This document shows, piece by piece, positions 25,531 through 39,048 of a DNA stretch of 64,000 bases. Within the stretch, counting starts at the first letter, position 1; each line of letters begins with the position of its first letter. Source of the DNA: Protula sp. h YS-2021 (taxonomy: Eukaryota; Annelida; Polychaeta; Sabellida; Serpulidae). The DNA lies in NCBI GenBank assembly GCA_949752745.1, contig OX457027.1, positions 81,523,214-81,587,213 on the forward strand, written 5' to 3'. A program made the translations under genes and the position numbers. The notes beneath the pieces were generated by a model, which worked only from the letters and a program-made list of their open reading frames with translations, did not search any database and had not been told where the DNA came from.

Positions 25531-25697
25531 CTTCTTCTTCTTCTTCTTCTTCTTCTTCTTCTTCTTCTTCTTCTTCTTCTTCTTCTTCTTCTTCTTCTTC
25601 TTCTTCTTCTTCTTCTTCTTCTTCTTCTTCTTCTTCTTCTTCTTCTTCTTCTTCTTCTTCTTTCTTTCTTTCTTTCTTACTTTCTTTCTTTCTTTCG
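25531..25697 (+). repeat. (CTT)n microsatellite grading into (CTTT)n
   Basis: About 130 bp of CTT units are followed by TTTC units. The poly-leucine open frame through it is an artefact of the repeat. Confidence 0.97.
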
Positions 25698-27394
25698 TCT
25701 TCTTCTTCTTTTTCTTCCCTTTCTTTTTGTTCTTCTTCTTATTATTCTTTTCTCTCCTTCTTCTTCATTTTTTTCTTCGCGGTCTTCATCTTCTTCTCCG
25801 TCGAGAAAAGGGAAGTTTTTCTCTCTCTGAGTCCAGCCATTCTAATTATCATCAGGGCAGTTATCCTGTGAATATCATCATCGCGCAAATTCCGCTTTTA
25901 ACTTTTGGTCGAGTCTTCTTCCAAACCCATTTTTCTCTGTTTTTCAGTTGGATAAAGAAGTGAATGATCTTTTTCTCTGTATCTGCAAAGAGGCTGACAC
26001 AGTGCAAATGGATTACTGCTTCTTGTCGTTTGAGGGTGGATGAGCGGGGGGTGGGGGTGGGGGGTGTCAGGGTTTGGAGGTCGGAGAGGCATCAAATTAT
26101 TACCAGATAAGTTTTAGACTGTAGACCTTAGACCGGGTGTGGCGGTGGTGATTTTTTGAATATGGTTTCAAAACTACCTGTTAGATACACAGAACATACA
26201 CTGTTATTTCCTAGAAATTGATTTTTTTTGTTCATTCGATAACGTAATTTAAATGTTAGCGCCAACTATCAGGTTAAAAAATATCGACCAAAGAAGAGAG
26301 AAGCAATGTAAACGTTCACTTCATGAAAACATGGCTGCAAACTAAAAATAAATAAATAAAAAAAAAAAAAAAAACAAAGCCAAAAAACTAAGGGGTGGGG
26401 TGGGGGTGGGAGAGGAGTAAGGATAACTTGGAACGAAACTGTAAACATATTTCCAAAATTATGGTAAATGGGTAGTTCTTTGTATAATTTATAGCGTTGT
26501 CTCCTGGATTCTTTCATGGAAAAATTGAGTCTGTTAATTGCAACCAAGTTCAATGGTGGCATTATGTTGTGTGAATCAGTACCGTTCGGTGTTGCCGATT
26601 TTATTGCCAATAAGTTGCTAAAGGACTGTTAATTCTTTTTCACAATATAACGGCACTTTCCTAAGATATAGCCAATTTATATTAATCTTCCTGCAGCCGC
26701 AGGGGATACTTTGATTTTTATATTGGTAACAGAAATATACCAGTGTTGACACTAAACTTAAACCAGCACAAGGACGAACTGTTAATTTTCTGAAAAACGT
26801 GAAATTTTTCATTTCTTATTCATTTGTTCGTAATTTATAAAATATTATTTATCATAAAAACTTTCAAAATAGTCTTTCTTTTAAAAATGACATTGAAAAG
26901 ATTTTATATAATAATAGTAAAGTAGAAATGTATGCGGAAGAATAAGCAACCCACCCACCCTGAATACCAAATACACGGAAATATATGGGCATACACGTGA
27001 ACATAGAAGGCAAAATATATAAGGTGCCTCTGTATTTCAACTGCTTAATGACTAAAACGCGTGTGGAAAGTCACCTCGTTTATACTCGCTAAAACTTCTC
27101 GAGAGTGGATATCAATCCATTTTTCAATTAATTAGTTTTTCAATTACGGATAAGCTTGAATTCAATGACTGACATAATAAAACATGCCAAAATATAGAGG
27201 CAGAATAAAGGGAAACGAGCAAGAAACAGTACTCAGATAAAATCAATTTTTAATTCAGAATCATTTAAAAAAAATTCAACTTGCTTTGTGTCAATAGGGT
27301 TAACCGCTTTTCTGGTATAATAAAACAAACGGTACATTGAATTCTATTGCAAAAACATTCTGTGAATTTTAATCTCATTATTTCAACACTTAAA
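25698..27394. other. Upstream flank of the receptor gene; no gene recognised
   Basis: AT-rich sequence with a pyrimidine-rich tail of the microsatellite, G-rich patches near 26045 and 26395 and an A-tract at 26360. The promoter of the 27395 gene should lie here, but no clear TATA or initiator element could be assigned. Confidence 0.4.
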
Positions 27395-30300
27395 ATGAAT
27401 GGATATTTTCTTAAGCATTGGTTATCGATCTCAGTGATCATTCTCAGTTTGGACAATCATGGTGGGGCTGGTGAAGGTAATTATTTATGAGTATGATAAG
27501 AAAACGAGACCCGTGATTCATCATGGCGGTATATTAAATTAAAACTTAAAAACCGAATCAACGAAGGTCAATTGTTTATTTGACGCGGTGAGCCCCGAAA
27601 AAAGGACCGCCAACGGTCTATTTTATGAGGTTCGTCACACACGAAGTGTGACTGAATGGAGACTATTGAACAGTGATTATATTTGTGGTTGAATTGAAAG
27701 ATTTTTTACGCCGGGGCTGAAGTGTTTCATATAAACATGCGTTTTTTTTAAAAATAATAACTGGAAATTTATTTACTAATTATTCCCCAAGACTGTAAAT
27801 AAATATATATATATTTTTCATTTTCGCCGTAATTTCAGAATATTGTAATGGGGAGCAGTTTAAAGCACGCTGTACAGAGAACGAGCTGGTGCTCATGGAG
27901 TCGGCATTCTACGGTCGCATGCACACCGGCGAGTGTATGCCGAACCATTTGGACTACATGGGCTGTAAATCAGACGTCCTGGCTCATTTTGATGCCCGCT
28001 GTTCAGCAAAACAAAGCTGTGATGTTCTCGTGACTGACCGGGATATACCGACGGGAAACGAGTGTACCCGAGGCTACATGCGCTTCCTGGAGGCTAGCTA
28101 TTCGTGCAAGAGTGGTTGGTATTTCTCGTAATAAATGGCCTTGAAAATTCTATGTTACCACTCCAGTGGAGGCGGGGGGGGGGGGGGGGTGGGGAGTCAG
28201 CTGTGACTTCCTGCGACAAATCAGAAAACGAATCGGGCTTGCTTTAAAAACGATAATCAAATGATGCAGAATATCAAAATGTTATTGTTTTAAACAAGTT
28301 CAAGGTCTCAGGGACCATCCATGAAGTACTTAAATTCGGAAGTTCTTCAGTTCATAAGTACTTGAATTCAGATGTTTGAATCTCATCCTTCTCTCCCCCA
28401 CCCCCTGTAATCAATAATTATGACGTCACTAATTGACTATAACACCCGTAAAACAAATTTGGTTGAAAAAACGTTTTGAAAACGTTTTTTTCCCGAACCT
28501 TTTGAAGTTGCAAAAAACGTTGTCTAAAGGTTGTATATGAAATGCCGAAAAACGTTTTTTTCGCAACGTTCTAAAAACGTTTTATAAAAAACGTTTTTAG
28601 AACGTTTCATACACAACCTTTAGAAAACCTTTCATCGTGTAGCGTGCGTAAAACAAATTATCTAAAAAATATCCTTCAACATTCTTCAAAATAGTATTCA
28701 CTCTGGGAGGCTGAATTTTGCTCCATCATCACATCATATTTCATTTTAAGAACTACCATTAATTTTTTTTTGCAACTAACATTTCACGAAACATTCATAC
28801 CTGGCTGGGTTTGAACCGGGAACCTCTAGCATCCAAAGCGACGAACTTACCTCTACGCCACGGCGCATCCATTGAAATGTGCGTCTAAGACAATTCCCCT
28901 GAACCAACGCCCACCTCCCCTACTCTTTCCACTTCAAATCCCCCACCCCGAACAATTCCCCCGTACGGAAATTCCCTCAAGGTCTACCCCCTCCCTTTTT
29001 ATGGCTTTTTTATCTGCACACTTAATGCTTAGTTATAGCTTACAGTTATTAGTTAAATATATGGGAATTGAATTTGACGTTTTGCATCTAAAATGTAATT
29101 CTTGTTATTGTGAATATATTATTTATATCTAAAATCACATTACAAAGTATTAAAATGCCTATAACATTTCCTTGACGCTCCAATATATGACATTCTTTAA
29201 ACTTGATATATTAACGTTCTTACAAAAAACGTTTGTTTTTGGTTTATTTTTGGTTTGTTTTTGGTTTTTTTAAAATCAATTTCAATAACGTTCTAATACC
29301 ATACGTTTGTTTTTGGTTTGTTTTTGGTTCTTTAAAAATCAATTTCAATAACGTTCTAATACCATACGTTTGATTTTGGTTTGGAAAAAAAAAAACGTTT
29401 TTATTTGGTTGGTAATTGTAACGTTTTTACAACCAAATTAGGCTTGATGTTGGTTTGTAAAATAACGTTTTCATTTGGTTGCTGAATATAACGTTTTTAC
29501 AACCAAAAAAGGTTCGTTTTTGGTTAGGAAAACGTTATAACCTTTTCACAACCAAACAAAAACGTTCTTATGTTCAGCGGGCATTAACTTACGGAAATTC
29601 TTAGTCCCCGCCACCTTCCTTCAATGCGTATTTTATGGACAATCCCTTGCGTTTGCCTTGTTCTGTTCATTCCTTAGTTTTTGGGCTACATTTCTCTTTT
29701 TCAAAGTGGTGTAGAGCGCGTTGACCCATTTTTTTTGGGGGGGGGGGGGTGGGAGTGGCCACCTCGAGGTGGCGTGCTCCCATTCATGGCTTATGTGGGA
29801 ATGTGCGGCAAGATGTATAGCTGTATGTTCTTCATATATACATACATGAATAGAACACTAGCTTGGAATAGATTTGAAGCTCTTAACTTGTTCATCTTTA
29901 TATGTTTGTTTCAAGCGTTATCACCAAGCAGCATGCATTGTTCTCACGGCAAGAGCCCGGATGTTGAACTGAAGACGTCACAAGTCTACATATCGCGTGA
30001 CGTCATCAGAAATTCCTGCATACACGCCAACCGCACATGGACGCTCTCCGCATCCAAAGGGCAGCATCTTAACATCAGTCTCGTTAGTTTTGACAGTAAC
30101 AAACAGCAAAAAAACGTCATATATGGTTCAATAACAGACCCGAAAACATATAGCCGAGTGACATTTGGCAGTGGGCAACGGTTCCGACACTTGGTAGTAT
30201 CAGAAGGGCATTCTCTAGAAGTAGTTATACATACATCTGACAAAGACAAAAGCAACTATCTACTGTTTGTCAAAGGTAAGATGCTAACTTGAGATCTCTT

Positions 30301-31563
30301 TTGAGTTGAAGCATGGTGCAGCCATCTCTAGAAATTAAACTTATATCTGCGATTCAACATGCTCACACGGGATGGCATCTTATACGTTTTAATTCATAGT
30401 CTTTATTGTAATTCGTTTATGGCTTGGCATATGCAAAAAACCTAAAAAAAAAAGCCTTCTATTTTGTATATTTGTCCTTCTATCTGTATATTTTGTTAGC
30501 AACGAACTTTAAGTGTTAAAAAAAACTTAAGAAAGTTTCCGTTAATAAAAGATATTTGATCATTTAATAATTTGATTTATCTGATTTGGCTTAACAGTTC
30601 TAGGATGTGCCGATCTCTTGCCACCAGAAGGCTCCTGGGTTTCACGTGACGGTGACGTCATGCAAATTGGCTGCCACTCGGGGGACAAGGCCTGGAGCCT
30701 CAGATGTATCAATAACCAGTGGGTGGGTGCCGTCGGGCAGTGTGGCACTGGCAAGTATAAGCCATTCTCATGTGCTTATATTTTGCAATATCCCAACAAA
30801 AATCAGTTATTAAATATTTTTCTGCTGATAGATATACCTGAATCCTTTCAAGTTTTTTTAAGGGTTTTAATTGAAGGGAACAAATGTCTAGCAGTTAAAC
30901 TGCATGTGAAAGTTCCTTTGAAGGCTGTTCACAACTGTAAATTCAGTGATCGACACTAGATTTGGAGAATATTCTCGTCTGCAGTAGTCTTTCTTTATCC
31001 CCAGCCGTCCTGCCGGAGCGGAGGATATAGAAACGCACTGTGTCCGTCCGTCCGTCAGTCGCCAGTTTTGTTTCCAGACGATATCTCCGAAACTAGTGAG
31101 CGGATCCGGTTCATATTTGATATGCATAACAACCATGAAATGTAGATGTGGCTTTTGGGGGTTTTGATCTGATCGAACCCATCTGGATCTGTAATTTGAC
31201 TTAGAATCCGGATCTCAATGTGTACTTTGTTTTCTAGACGATAACTGCAAAATATTTGCCGGATTCTGTTCTCATTTCGTATGCATAACAACAATATAGT
31301 GTAGTTGTTTTATCTACTTAGTTTAAGTGCGAGGTACAGCACCCGCCTTACTAATTACACCCACGGCGGGGGATATGGCAATTACTGAATGCTCTTGTTT
31401 ATTTTATTTGTTGATTTTTAATCACACTACACAGTATCACGTAAGCGGCACCAAATGCTATTTTATCCGGTTTGCTATTAAGGCTGCTGAACTATTTCTC
31501 CATTATGACATAAACACACACATACACACACAACCGAATCGAGACATCACTATACACACACAC

Positions 31564-31637
<74 letters not shown>

Positions 31638-31644
31638 GTGTGTG

Positions 31645-31675
<31 letters not shown>

Positions 31676-33452
31676 CAATCTATCACACTAAGTATGTTTT
31701 ATTTCTTCATTTTTTAAGCAGTGGTGTCTGCGGTAGTGACGTCAGAAGGAACGCAGAGTGACACGGATGTGTCCATCAGTGAGTTGCAATATCCGATCTG
31801 TCAGTCTACTGACCAAATGGCCGTTTCCCACTTTCCTCAGTCTTATAACATGAAAGCCGCTATGGCAGGCTATAAAAGGAAATAAACCTTCTTTGATATT
31901 AAAGTCATATATTTTATTTACTTTTGATGAGAGTCATGTGCTCATACGGATGGACTCTCGGCAAGACCGCCTGTAAATTAAAACCAACTCGAAATTAATA
32001 CACCATGTATACTTTCTTACTGTTATTCGAATCCGTGTCAGTTTTTTTAAATTATGCTACCATGAAATTAATACTATTTTTTTTGTTGTTCCCTGATGAG
32101 AAATGCCGCCAATTATTTCACTCTCTAGTTGTATGCTGATGGTTATTTAAAGTAACAGGCTGAAAAGTTTTGAAACTGGAATCTGAAACTGTATTAAAAT
32201 TTCCTGCTTAAACAAAATGTCGTTCAACAGAACGGCGAATATTTTTGTTATTGAACAATTTTCAATCTGGGATCAATGTTTTGTAAAAAATCTCAGGTTT
32301 TAATTGACGTTTAATTTTGAAAACACCTCTAGTTATTCTTATGTAAAACTTCAAACGGTGATTTTAATTTTCCAAATCATCCGACACTTTGCCCTAGAAC
32401 GGCCCAGAATCTATCTGGATAATAATGTGAGATATGCTGTTTTGCAGACGTACTTGTGTTCGGGGTTTGCTGTCTGGTTGTTTTGGTTAGCGCCATGGCG
32501 TTCCTTGTCGGGGTGTGCTTCCTCCGAAGGTGAGTGCTGTATGCATGCGCGTGGCGCTTCGAAAACGGCCGTTGTTATAAAACAGCTGGCCTCTGGAGGC
32601 ATCCGAACAGCGCTAGAGATCGTTGTGCTTCAGATCTTTTTGTTTGGCAGGCCCGCTTGGGTATACGAAAAAAGTACGCGTTAAAAGATGGGAACTACCG
32701 TTGTTATAAAACAGCTCACCTCCGAGGAGATCACAGAGCGTATGGGTATTTCTATGTACCGAGCCCTACTACTGTGCATACATCAGTGTTGAGTATTCTC
32801 ATACATTGGTGATTAAGGTGCATCTGAGTGACCAAGGCACTAAAATCTATATTTTAGTGACATTTAAAAAAAAAAAAGAAGTGATTCCTATCCGTTATGA
32901 GTACTATTTTGGCGGAATCCCCAATTCCCTTACAATAGGAAGAATTCCACAATTAGGAAAATGGATAATTTTTTAGGCCAGACGCAGTCCGTCAGGGTTG
33001 AGATTTCGCGGTCGCCCGGTCGCCAACTTTTGGCTCGGGCGACCAACTTTTTCGAGTTGGTCGCCCGAGTGCGACTAAGTTTTTTCTGAGTATTTTCAGG
33101 TACATTTTGCAAAAACTGCGCCGGGCGACTAACTTTTGTGTTTGGCGACCAGAAAATTGTGCGAAGTCTCAACCCTGATCCACGCGGAGTGCCAATTTCT
33201 TAAAAGAGGGGGGGGGGGGGGCGGTAATTATCTTTCATTGTACTGCGTTTCCCACAACAGAGAATTTCTTTCAGAACTGTACTCCGCGCCCATAAGCGTG
33301 GGGGGGGGGGGGGGGTTGGGCAGGGAGGCAAAATTGTGCATAAACACTTCTCAATGTATGTATTTGTCTGGTTGTCGTTCATTATTAGACTAACGTGCGT
33401 TCTGGCAGCATCTGTACTTTTAAATACATAATTTGCTGGGAAGGAGGTGTTC

Positions 33453-33485
<33 letters not shown>

Positions 33486-34063
33486 TTAACACTAAATTTG
33501 ACAGCATTTAGGGGCTAAATTTACAAGGATATCCATGTTTAGAGATCCTGTTAAGCATCATGCATCTGGGCGTCCCCTGCCACTGGGTATATTTGCCAGC
33601 ATCTTAATTTTCTGTTAGGTTGAACATGGCAATATCTGATTATCCTTTTCAGAGATTGTATTCAATGGAATATAGCTAATTATTTAATCTATTTTTAAAT
33701 GGCAGGCGAAATCCTGAGCCTATTTACATGCTGCCTCCAGAACAAGACGGACTTACTTTATCTCCCCAAAGAATGATCCCAACCCCACCATTCTCCAACC
33801 CGCCGGACGTGTGCACTTGTGACGTCACCCACGATCTACCCGAGCTCCATAGCAACACATTACCCACAATGCATAAGGCGAAGGAGGAACCGGAATACAA
33901 CTCAATACGGGTGTCTTACCCTGCTTACGCGACCTATGACCTCGGGTTGAGGGGGTCGAGAAGTACCTTATCACGAAAAACAGTTGATTATAGCCAGTAC
34001 ATGAAGAATGCCTCAGAAAAGAGTGAATCTGTGAAATATTTTGTTTTAGAAGCTACCAACTAG
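27395..34063 (+). CDS. Type I membrane receptor: SUEL lectin, CUB-like, sushi, TM, ITIM-bearing tail
   Basis: Seven exons with matching phases: 27395-27476, 27839-28114, 29916-30275, 30598-30750, 31722-31778, 32448-32529 and 33706-34063 (TAG), giving 455 aa. Residues 1-27 are a signal peptide ([19 protein letters not shown]). About 28-119 is a SUEL/galactose-binding lectin domain, with a Cys-rich pattern, AFYGRM and a [11 protein letters not shown] end. About 120-240 is a CUB-like beta domain with N-glycosylation sequons NRT and NIS. About 241-291 is a sushi/CCP module with four Cys and a Trp between the last two. About 292-310 is a Thr/Ser stalk, and about 311-335 is a hydrophobic helix followed by LRRRN. 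The ~118-aa cytoplasmic tail is rich in Tyr (YMLP, YNSI, YPAY, YDLG, YSQY, YMKN) and ends with VKYFVL, an ITIM consensus. Exon 4 uses a GC donor (GCAAGT at 30751). The role as a recognition/inhibitory receptor is inference. Confidence 0.82.
28440..29586. repeat. AACGTT-rich interspersed element in intron 2 of the receptor gene
   Basis: The left part (28466-28630) is full of AAAACGTT/AACGTTTT words in both orientations, able to fold back. The right part (29210-29575) repeats AACGTTCTAATACCATACG and TTTGGTTTG units. The outer borders (about ACCCGTAAAACAAATTTGG and CAACCAAACAAAAACG) look loosely inverted. This is probably a non-autonomous DNA element with a tRNA-like insert. Confidence 0.45.
28799..28872 (-). 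repeat. tRNA-like sequence (SINE head or tRNA pseudogene)
   Basis: On the minus strand there is an A-box-like TGGCGTAGAGGT and a B-box-like GGTTCAAACCC about 35 nt apart, as in a tRNA-derived pol III promoter. The acceptor-stem ends do not pair (GGATGCG against GCCAGGT), so this is not an intact tRNA gene. Confidence 0.5.
31005..31385. repeat. Interspersed repeat with two internal copies, in intron 4 of the receptor gene
   Basis: Two related segments about 160 bp apart share TTTCCAGACGATA / TTTCTAGACGATA and TATGCATAACAAC (31066-31135 and 31230-31300). They are preceded by CCGTCCGTCCGTC. Confidence 0.5.
31554..31647. repeat. 94-bp perfect palindrome built from (AC)n-G-(AT)35-C-(TG)n
   Basis: AC repeats, then G at 31565, 70 nt of alternating AT, C at 31636, then TG repeats. 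Every base from 31554 to 31600 pairs with its mirror. The TG tract continues to about 31676. It lies in the intron before the stalk exon. Confidence 0.9.
33034..33069. repeat. Perfect 15-bp hairpin within a GGTCGCCCGA repeat
   Basis: CTCGGGCGACCAACT (33034-33048) is followed by a 6-nt loop and its exact reverse complement (33055-33069). Surrounding sequence (32990-33170) carries more GGCGAC/GTCGCC words, suggesting a dispersed repeat in the last intron of the receptor gene. Confidence 0.75.
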
Positions 34064-35724
<1,661 letters not shown>

Positions 35725-36338
35725 CACCAAAACCCTTAGATCAGACCACCCCGCAAACAGGACCACCCCGGAAATCGGACCACTTTTCTCCAGAACCGAA
35801 TGATACCCATTGGTTTCTGTTATTAAGGAACCCCACAAATCGGAAAACCCCGCAATTCAACTATAGGACCACTTTTTGTAAGTCCCAAACGCGGACAGAA
35901 TCCCGGAAATCGGACCACTCGAATATTCCTTTAGTCTTCGGATTTTGTCGATTAAGTTGGAAATATGCATAAATATTGATTTATTCTGTGTCAGACTTTA
36001 TTAGTCTCCAGTTTATGTAGATTTAACTGTAAAGTTGATGTAAAAAAATTGATTAATTTTTCTGGTCAGATTCTCAGGTCTTCAGATTTTTTCAACCCAG
36101 CTGTAAATATGAATGGTCACTGAATTATTTTGTGATCAATAGATTAGATGTAAGAATAAAGTTGATGATTTTAGAACAAAAACAGCCCTTATTAATTCAT
36201 TTCATATGGGTACACTATTAACAGAACAAAAAAGCACTCTTACACATCAAATTTGCTCGAGCCCCGGTAAACGGACCCCCGGAGATCTGACCACTTTTGG
36301 CCAGTCCCGTAGGTGGTTCGATTTCCGGGGTTCCGGTG
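35725..36338. mobile_element. TA-flanked MITE with CACCRRAACCC inverted ends
   Basis: The left end reads CACCAAAACCCTT and the reverse complement of the right end reads CACCGGAACCCCGG. Both are bordered by TA (35723-35724, 36339-36340). Inside, CGGACCAC/GGACCACCCC words recur near both ends. The TA duplication suggests mobilisation by a Tc1/mariner/pogo-group transposase; no coding sequence is present. Confidence 0.6.
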
Positions 36339-36479
36339 TAAATGGAAAGTTGTTGTCATTCCTTGTGCTGAGCATGTGGCTTATTGCACATTTCACGCCA
36401 ACCTGGATAATTTATTCATATAACTAAATCTCTTGCACCTCACTGTAGTTATGTGGTAGTAACGCTACAGAGCATGTCG

Positions 36480-36985
36480 ATGGCAACCGCACAGTCAAAT
36501 GGAGATACGTCCATGCCCAGTAAACATTCTAAGTTCGATCTAACGTCGATTTGAGTTTGCTCTGTCGATCCGCCTCAACCAAACATTAACTCTGGTTATA
36601 CTTTGGTTGCGATTGATCGGGGCATCAGATTAACGTCTGACCAACGTCTTTGATGCACGTTGAACAAACATTCGGTAAACAACATTGCTTAGACGTTACC
36701 TTTTTTGTAACCAAAATGCAACTTTCTTTAATTAATGTCTTTGCTACAACTTTGAATATCCGTTAAATAGACGTTGGACTCTCAACCAAAAAAATCTCTT
36801 TGTTTTATCTCAACATCTGCACAACGCCGCTTTCGCGACATCTATGCAACGTTTGGAGATGCACGTTTTTTTATTTCCATTTGCAACTTTCACGCAGCGT
36901 TGAATAGACGTCGGATAATTGACGTATATTTGACGTCGGAAGGTAGACATTGCTTTGACTTCAACAAGTAACTAAAAGCAGACAT
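36480..36985. repeat. Second copy of the ACGTTG/GACGTC-rich repeat
   Basis: It has the same word usage as 22290-23570 (GACGTTG, AACGTC, TTGAATAGACG), with no coding sequence. Confidence 0.5.
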
Positions 36986-37211
36986 CAAATCAACAAATAT
37001 GGTGGAAGAAAAGATGCAGTTATTGGATAGGCACCATGGGGTCAAGGTTAAACTTCAAACGTTATGTTAATTGTAAGGTAAAACACTTAAATTGTATAGC
37101 AAAGTAAAGGAGCAAAGTTTGTGGCTCATGCAGGGATACAGAGCTGAGAAGCTGCTTTTGCCGTTCATTTTTGACGAGAAGTCAACTTCTTCAAAGGCGA
37201 AACATTTATTT

Positions 37212-37424
37212 AACGTTTCATTTCGCAAAAAGTGCTTTTACGAGTAAAAGCGCAATTCGCGTTCTCCACTTTTAGATGGGTTCCCTTTCGGTTTTAACCT
37301 TTCACGCAAATAAAAACAAACTTTTTTGTGTCTGCAGAATAGCCTACCCCGCCATCCATCCATCAACCAATCAAAATGAGGGAATCCTCTGATATTTCGT
37401 CATGTTTGACAATGGGCATTCCCT
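37212..37424. repeat. Downstream inverted terminal repeat of the DIRS element
   Basis: The segment from TTTTAGATGGGTTCCC to GGGCATTCCCTTTAAG is the inverted counterpart of 44207-44362. Shared blocks include GTGTCTGCAGAATAGCCTACC and CAACCAAT plus GAGGGAATCCTC. The outermost ~60 bp (37212-37272) are specific to this end. Confidence 0.85.
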
Positions 37425-37494
37425 TTAAGTCCCATTCGGTGGTTGAATAACGCACCCAGGCTAGTTGAGGGCTGGATGGAAGGGAGACTAGGCT

Positions 37495-37607
37495 AAAAGC
37501 GGAGAACGCGAATTGCGCTTTTACTCGTAAAAACACGTTTTACGAAATAAAACGTTAATTTTACTTCACAAAAGCTTTGAATTCGTTTATCTCCACTTTT
37601 AGATGGG
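37495..37607. repeat. Internal complementary region of the DIRS element
   Basis: The first half (37495-37555) is the reverse complement of the outer end of the downstream ITR (37213-37272; shared CGCAATTCGCGTTCTCC and TTTTACGAGTAAAAGCG). The second half (37556-37607; ACTTCACAAAAGCTTTGAAT) matches, in inverted orientation, the outer end of the upstream ITR (44345-44405). This is the joined-ends arrangement expected of DIRS-1-like elements. Confidence 0.8.
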
Positions 37608-38238
37608 ACTTGAGTCCGGAGCAGGGGAGCCTGTCATTCTGTACTGCTTCACAAAAAAGGTTGCAAATTGTGCTAGATGCGTAAAAGCTCATCGGAAGAT
37701 GTTAAGTTGAACTGTAGTTGAAGACTGAATAACTGCGTTCCACTTCTTTTAATATTTTCCAAAAAGCCTGGGATGGGGGGGGGGCACTCCAAGTCCCATA
37801 ACAAACACTGTGAGATACGATCACATGGGAACAGAATGTCGAGATCTGACACATGTAAATCAAGCTCGATAATTACACAAGAGTGGTTATTGCCATCCCC
37901 CTCCTTCCGCCCACTGGATGGGTCCCAATCTCACACACTCAATATCGAGGTTACCAAAAATAATTTCACACCATCGATATTTTGACACTACGATCGTAAA
38001 TCTCGGAGATTTACGCAAATAAACCTAATACTGCCAGGGATTGCGCCTGCAGTATTCACAATCAGATAACATGCTTTACTGACGTTAGACTAAGGCAAAT
38101 GACAAGATCCAATTGCCTGAAGCAAAGAACACAATATAAAGTGGAAGGTTTTACCCGCAAAACCTACAAAATACGACTAGATAATCTTTAAATTCTAATA
38201 CTGATTGAATTTAAACTTTAAAATGTGCAAAACTTGAT

Positions 38239-38824
38239 TTATGATTTCTCGTGTCTTAGGCAAATTACGGGCCCATGGGCACGATGGGCATGGTCATCAT
38301 GGACCGATCCCCTAGTTGCCGGTGATGGTACGGGACTACGGGAACAGTAGGTACCGTGTATGCCCCCCTTTTTTTCTGAACCTAAGGTCCGAAAAGAGAG
38401 GACGATGATAATAAAATCGAAAGATATTGACGTAGTGCTTTGACCGGGCACAAAAAAAGCGGTCTTTGGCAAATTGTTCCCCTTGAAGGGCCGAGAGTGC
38501 AGTATGGTCGAAGGTGCCCCGACCTTGGGAAACAATATGTGTCTTACCCATGAAACCGGCTCTGGGAGTAAGGAACACTCTATTCCACTCACCATTTTCT
38601 TTTATTATCTCTCTGTCCAATGCATGGATTTCGCCTCTCCTCTTACCGGATGCTAAGGCTAACAGGAAAGTGAATCTTACCGTGGCGTCTTTTGCGGAAA
38701 TGTTTTTTACCGCGAAATTCTCTGGGCACTGTAAGTAACGTAATACCAGTGACAGATCCCATTGGGCCACATTGGACTGTAGGGGAGGGGACTTTACCTT
38801 GAAATGTCTGATTAGCTGTGACAA
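38239..38824 (-). pseudogene. DIRS tyrosine recombinase fragment
   Basis: The frame 38824-38336 encodes an N-terminal SAM-like part and then RFTFLLALASGKRRGEIHAL, the region holding the first catalytic Arg of DIRS recombinases. It then shifts frame near 38480-38350. The C-terminal HxxR and nucleophile Tyr segments could not be found in any frame before the ICR, so the enzyme is truncated. Confidence 0.75.
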
Positions 38825-39048
38825 GGCCGTATCCTCACCGGGTCATAGCCAGTAGATGCTTTAAGTCTCGAGCCAATGGCGGCTCGATAACCTTCTACAG
38901 ACCTTACCTTCACTTGACCTTCCGTGAAAAGATGGTCAAAAAATCTGTTACCACTGCTGGTGTCGCTTGAAAGGGGTCTAACTTAGAGGAAGCGAACCAA
39001 GAGGCAAACTTGTTCCACTGAAACCTATAAACTTTTGCTGTAGACTGC

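Noticed and set aside
25411..25830. 139-codon poly-leucine open frame
   Set aside because: Translation of the (CTT)n tract.
28799..28872. Functional tRNA gene
   Set aside because: Box A and B resemble a tRNA, but the acceptor stem does not pair, so it is called tRNA-derived only.
33728..34063. Independent 111-aa protein starting at the internal ATG
   Set aside because: The frame is the last exon of the receptor gene, with a good acceptor at 33704-33705 and matching phase.
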